Below, in pieces: positions 53,068 to 63,415 of a DNA stretch of 64,000 nucleotides; the stretch's first letter is position 1; each line of letters opens with the position of its first letter. The notes under the pieces were generated by a model that was not told the origin of the DNA, did no database searches, and worked only from the letters and a program-made list of their open reading frames with translations. The DNA is taken from positions 1,221,258 through 1,285,257 of the forward strand of contig NZ_FNYJ01000001.1 in assembly GCF_900108875.1 (NCBI RefSeq). Reading direction: 5' to 3'. Source of the stretch: Pseudomonas sp. NFR16. GTDB lineage: Bacteria > Pseudomonadota > Gammaproteobacteria > Pseudomonadales > Pseudomonadaceae. Made by a program: the position numbers and the translations under genes.

Positions 53068-53742
53068 ATGACCGTAAACGTCAGTAATCTTACGATCGCA
53101 ACACCGGTAGCAACATCGGCAACCAACCCGGTTGCACTTGAGCTGAATGGGGCTCAAGCCATTGCGCAGTTCCCCAGCGTTGTCACCGTCCTTCCGGACG
53201 GATCGCTGCAACTGTCGGCGCCCACCAAAGGCGCATCCAGCAAGAGCACGCACCGAACACGGTGCGAATGGAAAGAGTCGGTCTACTGGTCGCTCGCCAG
53301 TGCTTTGGAACACATCAACTATCAAGAGATGACCGTGACGAAGGTCAACTCCGCTCAGAAAGTCGTCATCTCGCAGATGCATGTGAAAGGTGACGACAGT
53401 CCCGCGATCAAGGTGTTCTGGCAAAAAGGGAACATCACCATGGGCTTCCGCCAGAGCTACAACCAGACGGACCCGGTCAACACGACCGTGCTGAAAGGTG
53501 TGCCGCTGGGCGCGAAGTTCAAAGTCACCATCCGCGTGACATCGGCGGGCCTCGCGAAGGTGACCGTCAACTACAACGGCAACGTGGGCACGTCCGCAGA
53601 CCTGCAGCTTGATTCGTCGTGGAATTCGCAGGTGTTCGACTTCCATGGCGGCGTCTACAACCAGATCGACTTCACCGACGCAACGCCGGCTGAGGATGGC
53701 TCGATCTGCATCATCAGCGATCTGTCGATTACGCACGCTTGA
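53068..53742 (+). CDS. Polysaccharide lyase family 7 (alginate lyase-like) protein
   Basis: The protein has 224 residues from ATG 53068, eight bases after AGGAG. Its beta-jelly-roll has the three conserved PL7 regions in order: HRTRCEWKES (the RxExR-like strand, here with Cys), VVISQMHVKGDDSPAIKVFW (the QIH-like catalytic strand, here QMH) and DFHGGVYNQID (the YFKAGxYNQ strand). Length equals that of signal-less Pseudomonas PL7 alginate lyases. There is no signal peptide. In a prophage it may be a moron gene or help phage release through alginate; activity is not proven. Confidence 0.75.
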   Translation: MTVNVSNLTIATPVATSATNPVALELNGAQAIAQFPSVVTVLPDGSLQLSAPTKGASSKSTHRTRCEWKESVYWSLASALEHINYQEMTVTKVNSAQKVVISQMHVKGDDSPAIKVFWQKGNITMGFRQSYNQTDPVNTTVLKGVPLGAKFKVTIRVTSAGLAKVTVNYNGNVGTSADLQLDSSWNSQVFDFHGGVYNQIDFTDATPAEDGSICIISDLSITHA

Positions 53743-53947
53743 CAAGCTGACAGCCGGGAAAGACCGGCACCCTCTCCCACTCGCAAGACCGCATCAGCAG
53801 ATGCCTGGCCACCTTCACGGTGGGTTTGGTCACCCGGGTCAGGCATCTGACTCATGCGATCTACTGACTCGGCACGCAGGCGACTCGCAATAAACCTTCC
53901 CTGTTTGATCGCAGCGCCACGGCAACGGCATGGCGCAAGGAGCTTTT

Positions 53948-54835
53948 GTGTCCACACGTAATCCAGCGCCAGTGGCGCACGAGCAGCAGCTTCACATCAT
54001 CCCGCATGCCGCCACCAGCACCAGCGCCCTCGTTCTGGATGGCGACAGTCTGGACAAGATGATGCGCCTGGCGGAAGTCATGGCCACCGGCCGCGTCACC
54101 TTGCCGAAGCACTTCATCGGCAACTCCGCCGACTGTCTGGCCGTGATCATGCAGTCCATGCAGTGGAAGATGAACCCTTTCGCAGTGGCGCAGAAAACGT
54201 ACTTGGTCAATGGCGTTATCGGCTACGAAGCACAGCTCGTCAACGCGGTGATCGCCACCTGCGCACCAGTCGTGGATCGACTGCACTACGAGTGGTTCGG
54301 CGAGTGGGAAAAGGTGGTCGGCAGGTTCACGATCAAGAGCGGCGACAAGGGCGAGTACCGCGTACCCGGCTGGAAGATGCAGGACGAGGAAGGCTTGGGC
54401 GTGAAGGTCTGGGCCACCTTCCGCGGTGAAGACGAACCGCGAGTGCTGGAGCTGCTGCTCGCTCAAGCCCGAACCCGCAACAGCACGCTGTGGGCAGACG
54501 ACCCCCGCCAGCAACTGGCCTATCTCGCGACCAAACGCTGGTCGCGCCTCTATTGCCCTGATGTGATCCTCGGCGTCTGCAGCCCTGATGAACTTGAAGA
54601 AAGCGCTCCGCGCCTTCGAGACATGCCCCCGGTTCGCGAAGAACCCTCAGGTGGCCTGCCGCCCTACCCCGATGACAAACTCAACGAGAACCTGCCGAAG
54701 TGGCAGAAGTCAGTCGACGCTGGCAAATCCTCGCCTGAGCACCTGATCGCCACCATCAGCGGCAAATACACCCTGAACGAGCAACAGATCGAGCAGATCA
54801 ACAATCTCGCGCCCATCGAAGGAAAATCCGCATGA
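53948..54835 (+). CDS. recT: RecT-family single-strand annealing recombinase
   Basis: The protein has 295 residues from GTG 53948, which has AAGGAG five bases upstream; ATG 53930 is in frame but without such a site. The RecT core is LPKHFIGNSADCLAVIMQSMQWKMNPFAVAQKTYLVNGVIGYEAQLVNAVIAT, followed by GVKVWATFRGEDEPRVLELLLAQARTRNSTLWADDPRQQLAYLATKRWSRLYCPDVILGV. It anneals single strands during phage recombination and normally works with an exonuclease, whose remnant overlaps its last codons. Confidence 0.9.
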   Translation: MSTRNPAPVAHEQQLHIIPHAATSTSALVLDGDSLDKMMRLAEVMATGRVTLPKHFIGNSADCLAVIMQSMQWKMNPFAVAQKTYLVNGVIGYEAQLVNAVIATCAPVVDRLHYEWFGEWEKVVGRFTIKSGDKGEYRVPGWKMQDEEGLGVKVWATFRGEDEPRVLELLLAQARTRNSTLWADDPRQQLAYLATKRWSRLYCPDVILGVCSPDELEESAPRLRDMPPVREEPSGGLPPYPDDKLNENLPKWQKSVDAGKSSPEHLIATISGKYTLNEQQIEQINNLAPIEGKSA

Positions 54836-55210
54836 AGATCGTTAACGTTGCCCACGGTTCTCTCGGGTCGCATGCGCTTCGTGGCAACTTGCACACCGCG
54901 TAAGCCCCCCGGGCGATGATGGGCGACGCGAAGCAGATGAAGCAGAGTTGCTGCACGCCAGGAAGACCGGTCTTGATCCGGATATCCCTGCCCCGCGCTG
55001 AGCATCGAGGTCACGGGCACGGTTACCGCCAGCAATCTAAAACAGTTTGGGGCTCATTCACTGGCTATCTTCGGGTCCATCAACACTGTCCTGCAGACAA
55101 ACTTCCATTTTGCCGATGCCGAGAAAACACGATGGCAATGGCGGAATTGTCTGCGCACTCAGTTCTGTCAGCCCGCAGTAACCGCCACAAGTTACATTCC
55201 GAAAAGTAAC
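54832..55210 (+). pseudogene. Remnant of a YqaJ-type recombination exonuclease
   Basis: ATG 54832 overlaps the recT stop (ATGA) and opens MKIVNVAHGSLGSHALRGN, the usual start of YqaJ exonucleases, but stops after 23 codons. Further pieces follow in shifted frames: AMMGDAKQMKQS, then ELLHARKTGLDPDI, then after a deletion IEVTGTVTASNLKQFG and FADAEKT, typical of the C-terminal part. The catalytic middle is gone. No intact gene was recognised in 55211-55519; an open frame at 55263-55547 has no family features. Confidence 0.75.
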
Positions 55211-55519
55211 CTGTCTTGGTTACAGAAATACCACGCTCAGCGAAAGCGGTCGACGCCGCCAAATGTCGAAGCTCTCCTTTGCAACCAAGGCTGGAAGAAA
55301 AAAGATGCCGGACTTTCATGAGGTCAAACCGCCCTCGCGGCATCTGTACAAAGAAGGCGGAAAAGACGGGCAGAAGATTGCCGGGCGCGCCAGCGAGGAA
55401 ATGACTGAAAGCTCTCAGGGGATGACGCAGAGGTCGTATGGTCGGACGCTATTCCAGACCTCGGTATCAGCAAAATCGCTAGATAGTCTTGCGCGGGTTT
55501 TGCGCCGCCCAAAAATGAA

Positions 55520-55563
55520 AAAGGGAATCAAGCCGGTAAGTGGCTGATTCCCTTTACAAAATA
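55520..55563 (-). terminator. Rho-independent terminator of tRNA-Pro
   Basis: AAAGGGAATCA (55520-55530) pairs with TGATTCCCTTT (55545-55555). On the minus strand it is followed by TTTTTCATTTTT and lies directly after the tRNA gene. Confidence 0.88.
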
Positions 55564-55640
55564 TGGTCGGGACGGAGTGATTCGAACACTCGACCCCTAG
55601 CACCCCATGCTAGTGCGCTACCGGACTGCGCTACGCCCCG
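55564..55640 (-). tRNA. tRNA-Pro (anticodon GGG)
   Basis: The 77-base gene has an acceptor stem CGGGGCG/CGTCCCG, D-arm GCGC...GCGC, anticodon arm CTAGC/GCTAG with loop ATGGGGT (anticodon GGG), T-arm GAGTG/CACTC with TTCGAAT and an encoded CCA. The first base C is typical of tRNA-Pro. The defective prophage abuts its 3' end. Confidence 0.96.
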
Positions 55641-55730
55641 ACTAGGCGTGAATCTGTTGCGGCTTCTTGCGAAAGCGTCGAGGAATATACCCTAAGCTTT
55701 TGAATGATGGAAGTATTTCAGTGAACAACG

Positions 55731-56087
55731 TCAGTGACGTAGCACTACCAAGACATCTTCCAGCTCTGCAATCATCTGCTTGATCAACTGCTTGTACTGC
55801 AGGGAATCATCCTTGACCTCATCGCTGGACATGCGCAGACGCGCGCCGCCTATGGTGAAGCCCTGATCGTAAAGCAGTGCGCGGATCTGCCGGATCATCA
55901 GCACATCCTGGCGCTGATAATACCGGCGATTCCCGCGACGCTTGACCGGGTTGAGCTGAGGAAATTCCTGTTCCCAATAACGCAGAACGTGCGGTTTCAC
56001 CGCGCAGAGCTCGCTGACTTCACCGATGGTGAAGTAGCGTTTGCCGGGAATGGGCGGTAGCTCGTCGTTATGACTTGGTTCCAGCAT
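55731..56087 (-). CDS. MerR-family transcriptional regulator
   Basis: The protein has 118 residues from ATG 56087, overlapping the end of ihfA by 20 bases. The MerR winged helix is [68 protein letters not shown], followed by a short coiled coil ([20 protein letters not shown]). It has no metal-binding Cys pattern. The ihfA-merR-tRNA order is common in Pseudomonas; the target is unknown. Confidence 0.93.
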   Translation of the reverse strand: MLEPSHNDELPPIPGKRYFTIGEVSELCAVKPHVLRYWEQEFPQLNPVKRRGNRRYYQRQDVLMIRQIRALLYDQGFTIGGARLRMSSDEVKDDSLQYKQLIKQMIAELEDVLVVLRH

Positions 56088-56370
56088 AAGCCTCAACTCG
56101 GGCCTTCAGTTTCTGCCCTGGGCGAAAGGTGACCACACGGCGAGCCGTAATCGGAATTTCTTCCCCTGTCTTGGGATTTCGACCCGGTCGCTGGCGTTTA
56201 TCTCGCAGGTCGAAATTGCCGAAACCGGACAATTTGACCTGCTCGTTATCTTCCAGAGCGTGCCTGATTTCCTCAAAGAACAGCTCAACCAGTTCCTTGG
56301 CTTCTCGTTTATTCAGGCCTAGCTCTTCGTACAGACGTTCGGCCATCTCAGCTTTCGTCAGAGCCCCCAT
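56068..56370 (-). CDS. ihfA: Integration host factor alpha subunit
   Basis: The 100-residue protein [20 protein letters not shown] has the full HU/IHF fold and the DNA-minor-groove arm [20 protein letters not shown] with the intercalating Pro. It pairs with IhfB to bend DNA. It lies three bases after pheT, as in most gamma-proteobacteria. Confidence 0.98.
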   Translation of the reverse strand: MGALTKAEMAERLYEELGLNKREAKELVELFFEEIRHALEDNEQVKLSGFGNFDLRDKRQRPGRNPKTGEEIPITARRVVTFRPGQKLKARVEAYAGTKS

Positions 56371-56373
56371 ACG

Positions 56374-58752
56374 CTACTTCCTTAACGTGGCGTTTAACCT
56401 TTCCTCAAGCGAGGTGAGAATTTGCTGCGTCGAAGCGTTTACCTCATCGTCAGTAAGAGTGCGCGATGGATGTTGCCAGGTCAAGCCAACTGCAAGGCTT
56501 TTTCTATGCGGATCAATGCCTTTACCCTGATAAACATCAAATAGCCTGAGGTCCGTCATCCATTCCCCTGCATTTTCACGGATAACGTCCAGAACGGCGG
56601 TCGCCGCTACGTCACGATCGGCCAGCAAGGCCAAGTCGCGGCGCACTTCCGGGAAGCGCGACAGCTCACGGAATTTCGGCAGACGCCCCTCCGCCACCTC
56701 CGCCAGCACCAGTTCGAAAACAAACACCGGGCGATCCAGCCCGAGGGTTTTCGCCAGCTCCGGGTGCAACGCTCCGAGATAACCGACCTCACGACCGTTA
56801 CGTTCGATCCGGGCGGTCTGGCCGGGATGCAGCGCTGGATGCTTGCCCGGTACGAAACGGAAATCATCCAGTGCGCCCGCGAAGCCCAGAACGGCTTCGA
56901 CATCGGCCTTGACGTCGAAGAAATCGACCGCATCACGACCCTGCGCCCAACCTTCCGGCAGACGACTGCCGCAAATCACACCTGCCAGCATAGGCTCTTG
57001 TTTCAAACCTTCCAGCTGGCCGACGAAACGCAGGCCACTCTCGAACAGGCGTACGCGATCCTGCTGGCGATTGAGGTTGTGCTGCAAGGCCTTGACCAGC
57101 CCCGGCCACAGCGAAGAGCGCATTGCGGCCATGTCGGCGGAAATCGGATTGGCAAGCAGCAGTGGCTCGACACCCGGATTGAACAGCTCGAACCATTTCT
57201 GATCGATGAAGCTGTAAGTGATCGCTTCCTGATAGCCGCGGGCAACCAGCAGACGGCGCAGCGCAGGCAGATCGCCCTTCGCTTCGGTGCGTGGCTGCGG
57301 AGCCAGGCGTGCTTGTGGATAGCGGACAGGCAAGCGGTTGTAGCCGTAGAGGCGCGCCAGCTCTTCGATCAGATCGACTTCCAGAGTGATGTCGAAACGA
57401 TGACTAGGCACGTCCACACGCCATTGACCGCCCGACTCGGCCGTCACAGTCAGACCCAGCGCGGTGAGCAGACGCTCGACCTCGGCGGTGTCCATTTTCA
57501 TGCCGAGCATCTGCTCGATGCGATCGGCGCGCAGTGTCACTGGCGCGACAGACGGCAGATGCTGCTCGCTGACCGCTTCAATGACCGGGCCCGCTTCGCC
57601 ACCGGTGATTTCCAGCAACAGACCCGTGGCCCGCTCCATCGCTTCACGAGCCAGCTGCCAGTCAACGCCGCGCTCGTAACGATGCGATGCGTCAGTGTGC
57701 AGACCGTAGGAACGCGCCTTGCCGGCAACCGCGATGGTGTCGAAAAATGCGCTTTCAAGGAAAATGTCGCGGGTGCTGGCAGAAACGCCGCTGTGCTCGC
57801 CACCCATCACACCGGCGATTGCCAGCGCACGCTGATGGTCAGCGATCACCAGTGTATCGGCGCGCAGGCTGACCTCCTGCCCATCGAGCAGTACCAGTTT
57901 CTCACCCTCTTGCGCCAGGCGCACGCGGATCCCGCCGTTGATTTCGGCGAGATCGAAGGCGTGCAGCGGCTGCCCCAGTTCGAGCATCACGTAGTTGGTG
58001 ATGTCGACAATGGCATCGATGCTGCGCACTTCCGAACGACGCAGGCGCTCGACCATCCACAGCGGCGTTGGCTTGCTCACGTCGACGTTACGGATTACAC
58101 GACCCAGGTAACGCGGACAGGCATCCGGCGCCAGCACCTCGACCGGACGCACTTCATCGTGAGTCGCAGGAATGGTGGCCACCTGAGGACGTGTGACTTC
58201 GGCGTCGTACAGAGCGCCGACCTCGCGGGCCAGACCTGCAACCGACAGGCAGTCGCCGCGGTTAGGCGTAAGGTCGACCTCGATGCTGGCATCGTCCAGC
58301 TGCAGGAATTCACGGAAATCCTTGCCCACCGGCGCGTCAGCCGGCAACTCCATCAAGCCGTCGTTGCCTTCGCCGACCTGCAGCTCCGCCTGAGAGCACA
58401 ACATGCCTTTGGACTCGACGCCGCGCAGCTTGGCCTTCTTGATCTTGAAGTCGCCGGGCAGTTGCGCGCCAATCATCGCGAACGGAATCTTCAGGCCAGG
58501 GCGCACATTGGGTGCGCCACAGACCACCTGAAAGGTTTCGGCGCCATTGCTCACCTGACACACGCGCAGTTTGTCGGCGTCGGGGTGCTGTTCGGTGCTC
58601 AGCACTTCGCCCACGATCACACCGCTGAATTCACCGGCAGCCGGGGTCACACTGTCGACTTCCAGACCGGCCATCGACAGACGGGCCACCAGATCGTCAC
58701 GGGAGACTTGCGGGCTTACCCAGCCACGCAGCCATTGTTCACTGAATTTCAT
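56374..58752 (-). CDS. pheT: Phenylalanyl-tRNA synthetase beta subunit
   Basis: The 792-residue protein has an N-terminal OB-fold tRNA-binding domain (about 40-150; KLRVCQVSNGAETFQVVCGAPNVRPGLKIPFA). The B3/B4 editing domain (about 215-385), B5 and the catalytic-like core follow, then the C-terminal FDX-ACB anticodon-binding domain (FPEVRRDLALLADRDVAA ... HRKSLAVGLTWQHPSRTLTDDEV). Length equals the family norm. It forms the alpha2-beta2 enzyme with PheS, whose gene ends 32 bases upstream. Confidence 0.98.
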   Translation of the reverse strand: MKFSEQWLRGWVSPQVSRDDLVARLSMAGLEVDSVTPAAGEFSGVIVGEVLSTEQHPDADKLRVCQVSNGAETFQVVCGAPNVRPGLKIPFAMIGAQLPGDFKIKKAKLRGVESKGMLCSQAELQVGEGNDGLMELPADAPVGKDFREFLQLDDASIEVDLTPNRGDCLSVAGLAREVGALYDAEVTRPQVATIPATHDEVRPVEVLAPDACPRYLGRVIRNVDVSKPTPLWMVERLRRSEVRSIDAIVDITNYVMLELGQPLHAFDLAEINGGIRVRLAQEGEKLVLLDGQEVSLRADTLVIADHQRALAIAGVMGGEHSGVSASTRDIFLESAFFDTIAVAGKARSYGLHTDASHRYERGVDWQLAREAMERATGLLLEITGGEAGPVIEAVSEQHLPSVAPVTLRADRIEQMLGMKMDTAEVERLLTALGLTVTAESGGQWRVDVPSHRFDITLEVDLIEELARLYGYNRLPVRYPQARLAPQPRTEAKGDLPALRRLLVARGYQEAITYSFIDQKWFELFNPGVEPLLLANPISADMAAMRSSLWPGLVKALQHNLNRQQDRVRLFESGLRFVGQLEGLKQEPMLAGVICGSRLPEGWAQGRDAVDFFDVKADVEAVLGFAGALDDFRFVPGKHPALHPGQTARIERNGREVGYLGALHPELAKTLGLDRPVFVFELVLAEVAEGRLPKFRELSRFPEVRRDLALLADRDVAATAVLDVIRENAGEWMTDLRLFDVYQGKGIDPHRKSLAVGLTWQHPSRTLTDDEVNASTQQILTSLEERLNATLRK

Positions 58753-58784
58753 CCTGCTCTCCTAATAAGTTCGTTACGGGCGAC

Positions 58785-59891
<1,107 letters not shown>

Positions 59892-59905
59892 TGATTGCCG
59901 GGGAC

Positions 59906-60262
59906 TTAGGCCAGAGTGGCTTTAGCTTTCTCGACAATCGCAGCAAACGCCGCTTTTTCGTTCACTGCCAGATCAGCCAGAACCTTACGGTCGATTTCGA
60001 TCGACGCTTTTTTCAGGCCAGCGATGAAACGGCTGTAGGACAGACCGTTGATACGCGCACCGGCGTTGATACGAGCGATCCACAGAGCGCGGAACTGACG
60101 TTTTTTCTGACGACGGTCACGGTAGGCGTATTGGCCTGCCTTGATTACCGCTTGCTTGGCAACACGGAATACGCGTGAACGCGCGCCGTAGTAGCCTTTA
60201 GCAAGTTTCAGAATTTTTTTGTGACGCTTACGGGCAATGACGCCACGCTTTACACGAGCCAT
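59906..60262 (-). CDS. rplT: 50S ribosomal protein L20
   Basis: The 118-residue protein [39 protein letters not shown] is unmistakable L20. It binds 23S rRNA early in assembly; in E. coli it also represses rpmI-rplT translation. It lies 28 bases after rpmI. Confidence 0.98.
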   Translation of the reverse strand: MARVKRGVIARKRHKKILKLAKGYYGARSRVFRVAKQAVIKAGQYAYRDRRQKKRQFRALWIARINAGARINGLSYSRFIAGLKKASIEIDRKVLADLAVNEKAAFAAIVEKAKATLA

Positions 60263-60290
60263 GAGTTACTTCCTCTATTCTTGATCAAAA

Positions 60291-60485
60291 TTAACGAAGG
60301 CGCAGCATGCGCTCGACTTTTGCCACGTCGGACGGATGCAGCAGGCTGCTTCCGCGCAGTTGACGCTTACGCTTGGTCGACATTTTGGTCAGGATGTGGC
60401 TCTTGAAAGCGTGCTTGTGCTTGATGCCATTCGCGGTTTTCAGAAACCGCTTAGCTGCACCACTTTTAGTCTTCATCTTTGGCAT
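60291..60485 (-). CDS. rpmI: 50S ribosomal protein L35
   Basis: The 64-residue protein [20 protein letters not shown] is full-length L35. It sits between infC (60 bases upstream) and rplT in the conserved IF3-L35-L20 operon. Confidence 0.98.
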   Translation of the reverse strand: MPKMKTKSGAAKRFLKTANGIKHKHAFKSHILTKMSTKRKRQLRGSSLLHPSDVAKVERMLRLR

Positions 60486-60545
60486 GTTCGGATACTCCGC
60501 ATTCAGTTGATAAACATAACCGCAAGGCCTGCCGTGCCCTGGTGG

Positions 60546-61097
60546 TTATTTCTTCTTTTTCGGGGCGATGACCATGATCAGCTGGCGTCCTTCCATCTTA
60601 GGATGCTGTTCGACCGAACCGTATTCGAGCAGGTCAGCTTCAACCCGCTTCAACAGCTCCATCCCCAGCTCCTGGTGGGCCATCTCACGACCGCGAAATC
60701 TCAAGGAAATCTTGGCCCTGTCCCCGTCACTCAGGAAACGTACCAGGTTGCGTAGTTTTACCTGGTAATCCCCTTCCTCCGTCCCTGGACGAAACTTGAT
60801 TTCTTTAATCTGTACTTGCTTCTGGTTCTTCTTCGCCGCAGCTACCTGCTTCTTCTTCTCGAAGATGTGCTTGCCGTAGTCCATGACGCGACAGACAGGT
60901 GGTACTGCGTCGGCAGAAATTTCCACCAAATCCAGTTTGGCTTCTTCAGCGATACGAAGCGCTTCATCAATCGAGACGATGCCAATCTGCTCGCCGTCAG
61001 CGCCAATTAACCGAACCTCGCGTGCCGAGATATTCTCGTTGATCGGGGCTTTCGGTGCAGCTCGTTTATCTTGTCTCATTTCACGCTTAATAATAAT
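60546..61097 (-). CDS. infC: Translation initiation factor IF-3 (ATT start)
   Basis: The 183-residue factor starts at the rare codon ATT. Reading from 61097 gives ATT ATT ATT AAG CGT GAA ATG, that is MIIKREM, matching Pseudomonas IF-3. GGAG is directly upstream. The first ATG (61079) would drop six conserved residues and lacks a ribosome site. The first base overlaps the thrS stop codon by one. In E. coli IF3 uses its own AUU start to repress itself; the same is likely here. The N domain ([24 protein letters not shown]) and C domain ([25 protein letters not shown]) are complete. Confidence 0.95.
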   Translation of the reverse strand: MIIKREMRQDKRAAPKAPINENISAREVRLIGADGEQIGIVSIDEALRIAEEAKLDLVEISADAVPPVCRVMDYGKHIFEKKKQVAAAKKNQKQVQIKEIKFRPGTEEGDYQVKLRNLVRFLSDGDRAKISLRFRGREMAHQELGMELLKRVEADLLEYGSVEQHPKMEGRQLIMVIAPKKKK

Positions 61098-63019
61098 TAC
61101 TCCGAATCTTGGCGACCACGCCGGGAAACCGCTTGTGCGAGGAACTCCGAGAATTGGGCGACCGGCATGGAGCCGAGGTCTGCGCCTTCACGGGTACGCA
61201 CAGCGACAGTTTGCGTTTCAACCTCCCGATCTCCGATGACGAGGAGATAAGGAACCTTGAGCAAAGTATGCTCGCGGATTTTAAAGCCGATCTTTTCATT
61301 TCTCAAGTCGGACTTGGCACGAAATCCGCTTTCGGCCAGTGTTTTTTCCACCTCAAGGGCAAAATCTGCCTGTTTATCAGTGATATTCATGATCACTGCC
61401 TGAGTCGGAGCCAGCCACGCAGGGAAAGCACCTTCGTAGTGCTCGATCAGAATTCCGATGAAACGCTCGAAGGAACCCAGGATCGCGCGGTGCAGCATGA
61501 CCGGATGCTTGCGTCCGTTGTCCTCCGAAACGAATTCGGCGCCCAGACGGATCGGCAGGTTGAAATCGAGCTGCAATGTACCGCATTGCCAGACGCGACC
61601 CAAGCAGTCCTTCAGGGAAAATTCGATTTTCGGACCATAGAATGCACCCTCGCCCGGCTGCAGATCATAAGGCAGGCCCGCGCTGTCGAGCGCTGCCGCC
61701 AGGGCCGCTTCGGCGCGATCCCACAGATCGTCCGAGCCGACGCGTTTTTCAGGACGGGTCGAGAGCTTCATTTCGATGTCGTGGAAACCGAAATCCGCGT
61801 AGACATCCATGGTCAGCTTGATGAACGCCGCCGACTCCGCTTGCATCTGCTCTTCAGTGCAGAAAATGTGCGCGTCGTCCTGGGTAAACGCGCGCACGCG
61901 CATGATGCCGTGCAGTGCGCCAGAGGGTTCGTTGCGATGGCATGCGCCGAATTCGGCCAGACGCATCGGCAGCTCGCGGTAGCTTTTCAGACCCTGGTTG
62001 AACACCTGCACGTGGCACGGGCAGTTCATCGGCTTGATCGCGTAGTCGCGGCTTTCCGATTCGGTGGTGAACATGTTCTCGGCGTAGTTGGCCCAGTGCC
62101 CGGACTTCTCCCACAGGGAGCGGTCCACGACCTGCGGAGTCTTGATCTCCAGATAGCCGTTTTCGCGCTGAGTCTTGCGCATGTACTGCTCGAGAACCTG
62201 GTACAGGGTCCAGCCGTTCGGGTGCCAGAACACCATGCCAGGCGCTTCTTCCTGGGTGTGGAACAGGCCCAGACGCTTGCCGATCTTGCGATGGTCGCGT
62301 TTCTCGGCTTCTTCGATGCGCTGGATGTATGCGGCGAGCTGCTTCTTGTCTGCCCAGGCGGTGCCATAAACACGCTGCAATTGCTCGTTCTTGGCGTCGC
62401 CGCGCCAGTAAGCGCCGGACAACTTGGTCAGTTTGAACGACTTGAGGAAACGCGTGTTCGGCACGTGCGGGCCACGGCACATGTCGACGTATTCTTCGTG
62501 GTAATAAAGGCCCATGGCCTTCTCGTTCGGCATGTCTTCGACCAGACGCAGCTTGTAGTCTTCGCCGCGGGCCTTGAACACTTCGATCACTTCCGCGCGC
62601 GGGGTGACCTTCTTGATGACGTCGTAATCCTTTTCGATCAGCTGCTGCATACGCTGCTCGATCGCCGCCATGTCATCAGGCGTGAAGGGGCGCTCGTAGG
62701 CAATATCGTAATAGAAGCCGTCATCGATGACCGGGCCGATGACCATCTTGGCCGTCGGGTACAACTGTTTGACCGCGTGACCGACCAGGTGCGCGCAGGA
62801 GTGACGAATGATCTCCAGGCCTTCCTGATCTTTCGGGGTGATGATCTGCAGGCTCGCGTCGGCATCAATGATGTCGCTGGCATCGACCAGTTGGCCGTTG
62901 ACCTTGCCTGCGACGGTGGCTTTTGCCAGGCCTGCGCCGATGGAAGCCGCGACTTCCGCTACGGAAACCGGGTGATCGAAAGAACGTTGACTGCCGTCGG
63001 GAAGAGTAATAGTTGGCAT
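61097..63019 (-). CDS. thrS: Threonyl-tRNA synthetase
   Basis: The protein has 640 residues from ATG 63019 behind GGAGG. An N-terminal TGS domain (about 1-61) is followed by the editing domain with [11 protein letters not shown] (HxxxH) and the Cys/His site in [10 protein letters not shown]. The class II catalytic core has zinc ligands in [11 protein letters not shown] and later His residues, motif 2 [28 protein letters not shown], motif 3 [22 protein letters not shown], and the anticodon-binding C-terminal domain. It heads the operon. Confidence 0.98.
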   Translation of the reverse strand: MPTITLPDGSQRSFDHPVSVAEVAASIGAGLAKATVAGKVNGQLVDASDIIDADASLQIITPKDQEGLEIIRHSCAHLVGHAVKQLYPTAKMVIGPVIDDGFYYDIAYERPFTPDDMAAIEQRMQQLIEKDYDVIKKVTPRAEVIEVFKARGEDYKLRLVEDMPNEKAMGLYYHEEYVDMCRGPHVPNTRFLKSFKLTKLSGAYWRGDAKNEQLQRVYGTAWADKKQLAAYIQRIEEAEKRDHRKIGKRLGLFHTQEEAPGMVFWHPNGWTLYQVLEQYMRKTQRENGYLEIKTPQVVDRSLWEKSGHWANYAENMFTTESESRDYAIKPMNCPCHVQVFNQGLKSYRELPMRLAEFGACHRNEPSGALHGIMRVRAFTQDDAHIFCTEEQMQAESAAFIKLTMDVYADFGFHDIEMKLSTRPEKRVGSDDLWDRAEAALAAALDSAGLPYDLQPGEGAFYGPKIEFSLKDCLGRVWQCGTLQLDFNLPIRLGAEFVSEDNGRKHPVMLHRAILGSFERFIGILIEHYEGAFPAWLAPTQAVIMNITDKQADFALEVEKTLAESGFRAKSDLRNEKIGFKIREHTLLKVPYLLVIGDREVETQTVAVRTREGADLGSMPVAQFSEFLAQAVSRRGRQDSE

Positions 63020-63038
63020 GGCGCCTCCTCTCCTAGTG

Positions 63039-63117
63039 GTGACCCCTACCAAAGGTCACGTGGGTTGGGATAGAGCCAGTACGCGATTCGGTGGTGTACC
63101 TGCCTCACAGTGGCAGG
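63039..63117 (-). promoter_or_regulatory. thrS leader hairpins, one resembling a tRNA-Thr anticodon arm
   Basis: On the minus strand CCTGCC-ACTGTGA-GGCAGG (63117-63099) forms a 6-bp stem with a seven-base loop whose three central bases are TGT, a threonine anticodon (UGU). Nearer the start, GTGACC and GGTCAC (63059-63039) make a second 6-bp hairpin just before the ribosome site GGAGG. The E. coli thrS operator also uses anticodon-arm mimicry. The rest of 63020-63415 shows no gene. Confidence 0.5.
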
Positions 63118-63415
63118 AGCCCAAAGGGCCAACCTTTAACCGAACCAGAGTGACTGGAATTTAACGAAATCGACAGAACCAGCAGCATGAAAAAACTGCA
63201 CTGCGAACCGCGAGCGAATCTGCAGGACGCGCATCCTAGCACAGCCGCGCCGCGCGAGGTCAGATAAACGGTATTAGATGGCCGTGAAAGCCGCCCACCC
63301 GTTGCGTGGGAAATGTCAGCGCACTGAACTGGCGCGAATCGACGCCGTCAGATGAACCGAGGCCCGGATCAAGGCCTGCCAAATTCGAAGGTCCATCGAC
63401 AAAAAGGAACAAGCC

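Larger units (their letters stand above)
44961..55563. mobile_element. Defective lambda-type prophage next to tRNA-Pro
   Basis: From right to left the gene order is that of a lambdoid phage: exonuclease remnant, recT, regulators with cI, cro-position gene, rha-type gene, replication O/P-position genes, Q-position gene, holins, endolysin, Rz/Rz1. Integrase, excisionase, terminase, head and tail genes are absent. The right end abuts the 3' end of tRNA-Pro, a common integration target, but no second copy of the tRNA end was found near 44.3-45 kb. The left boundary is therefore approximate. Confidence 0.85.

Noticed and set aside
55263..55547. 94-residue plus-strand frame next to tRNA-Pro
   Set aside because: Starts without a ribosome site in decayed prophage DNA, no family features, and its end reads into the tRNA terminator.
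61109..63073. 654-residue plus-strand frame opposite thrS
   Set aside because: Antisense shadow of a universally conserved gene.
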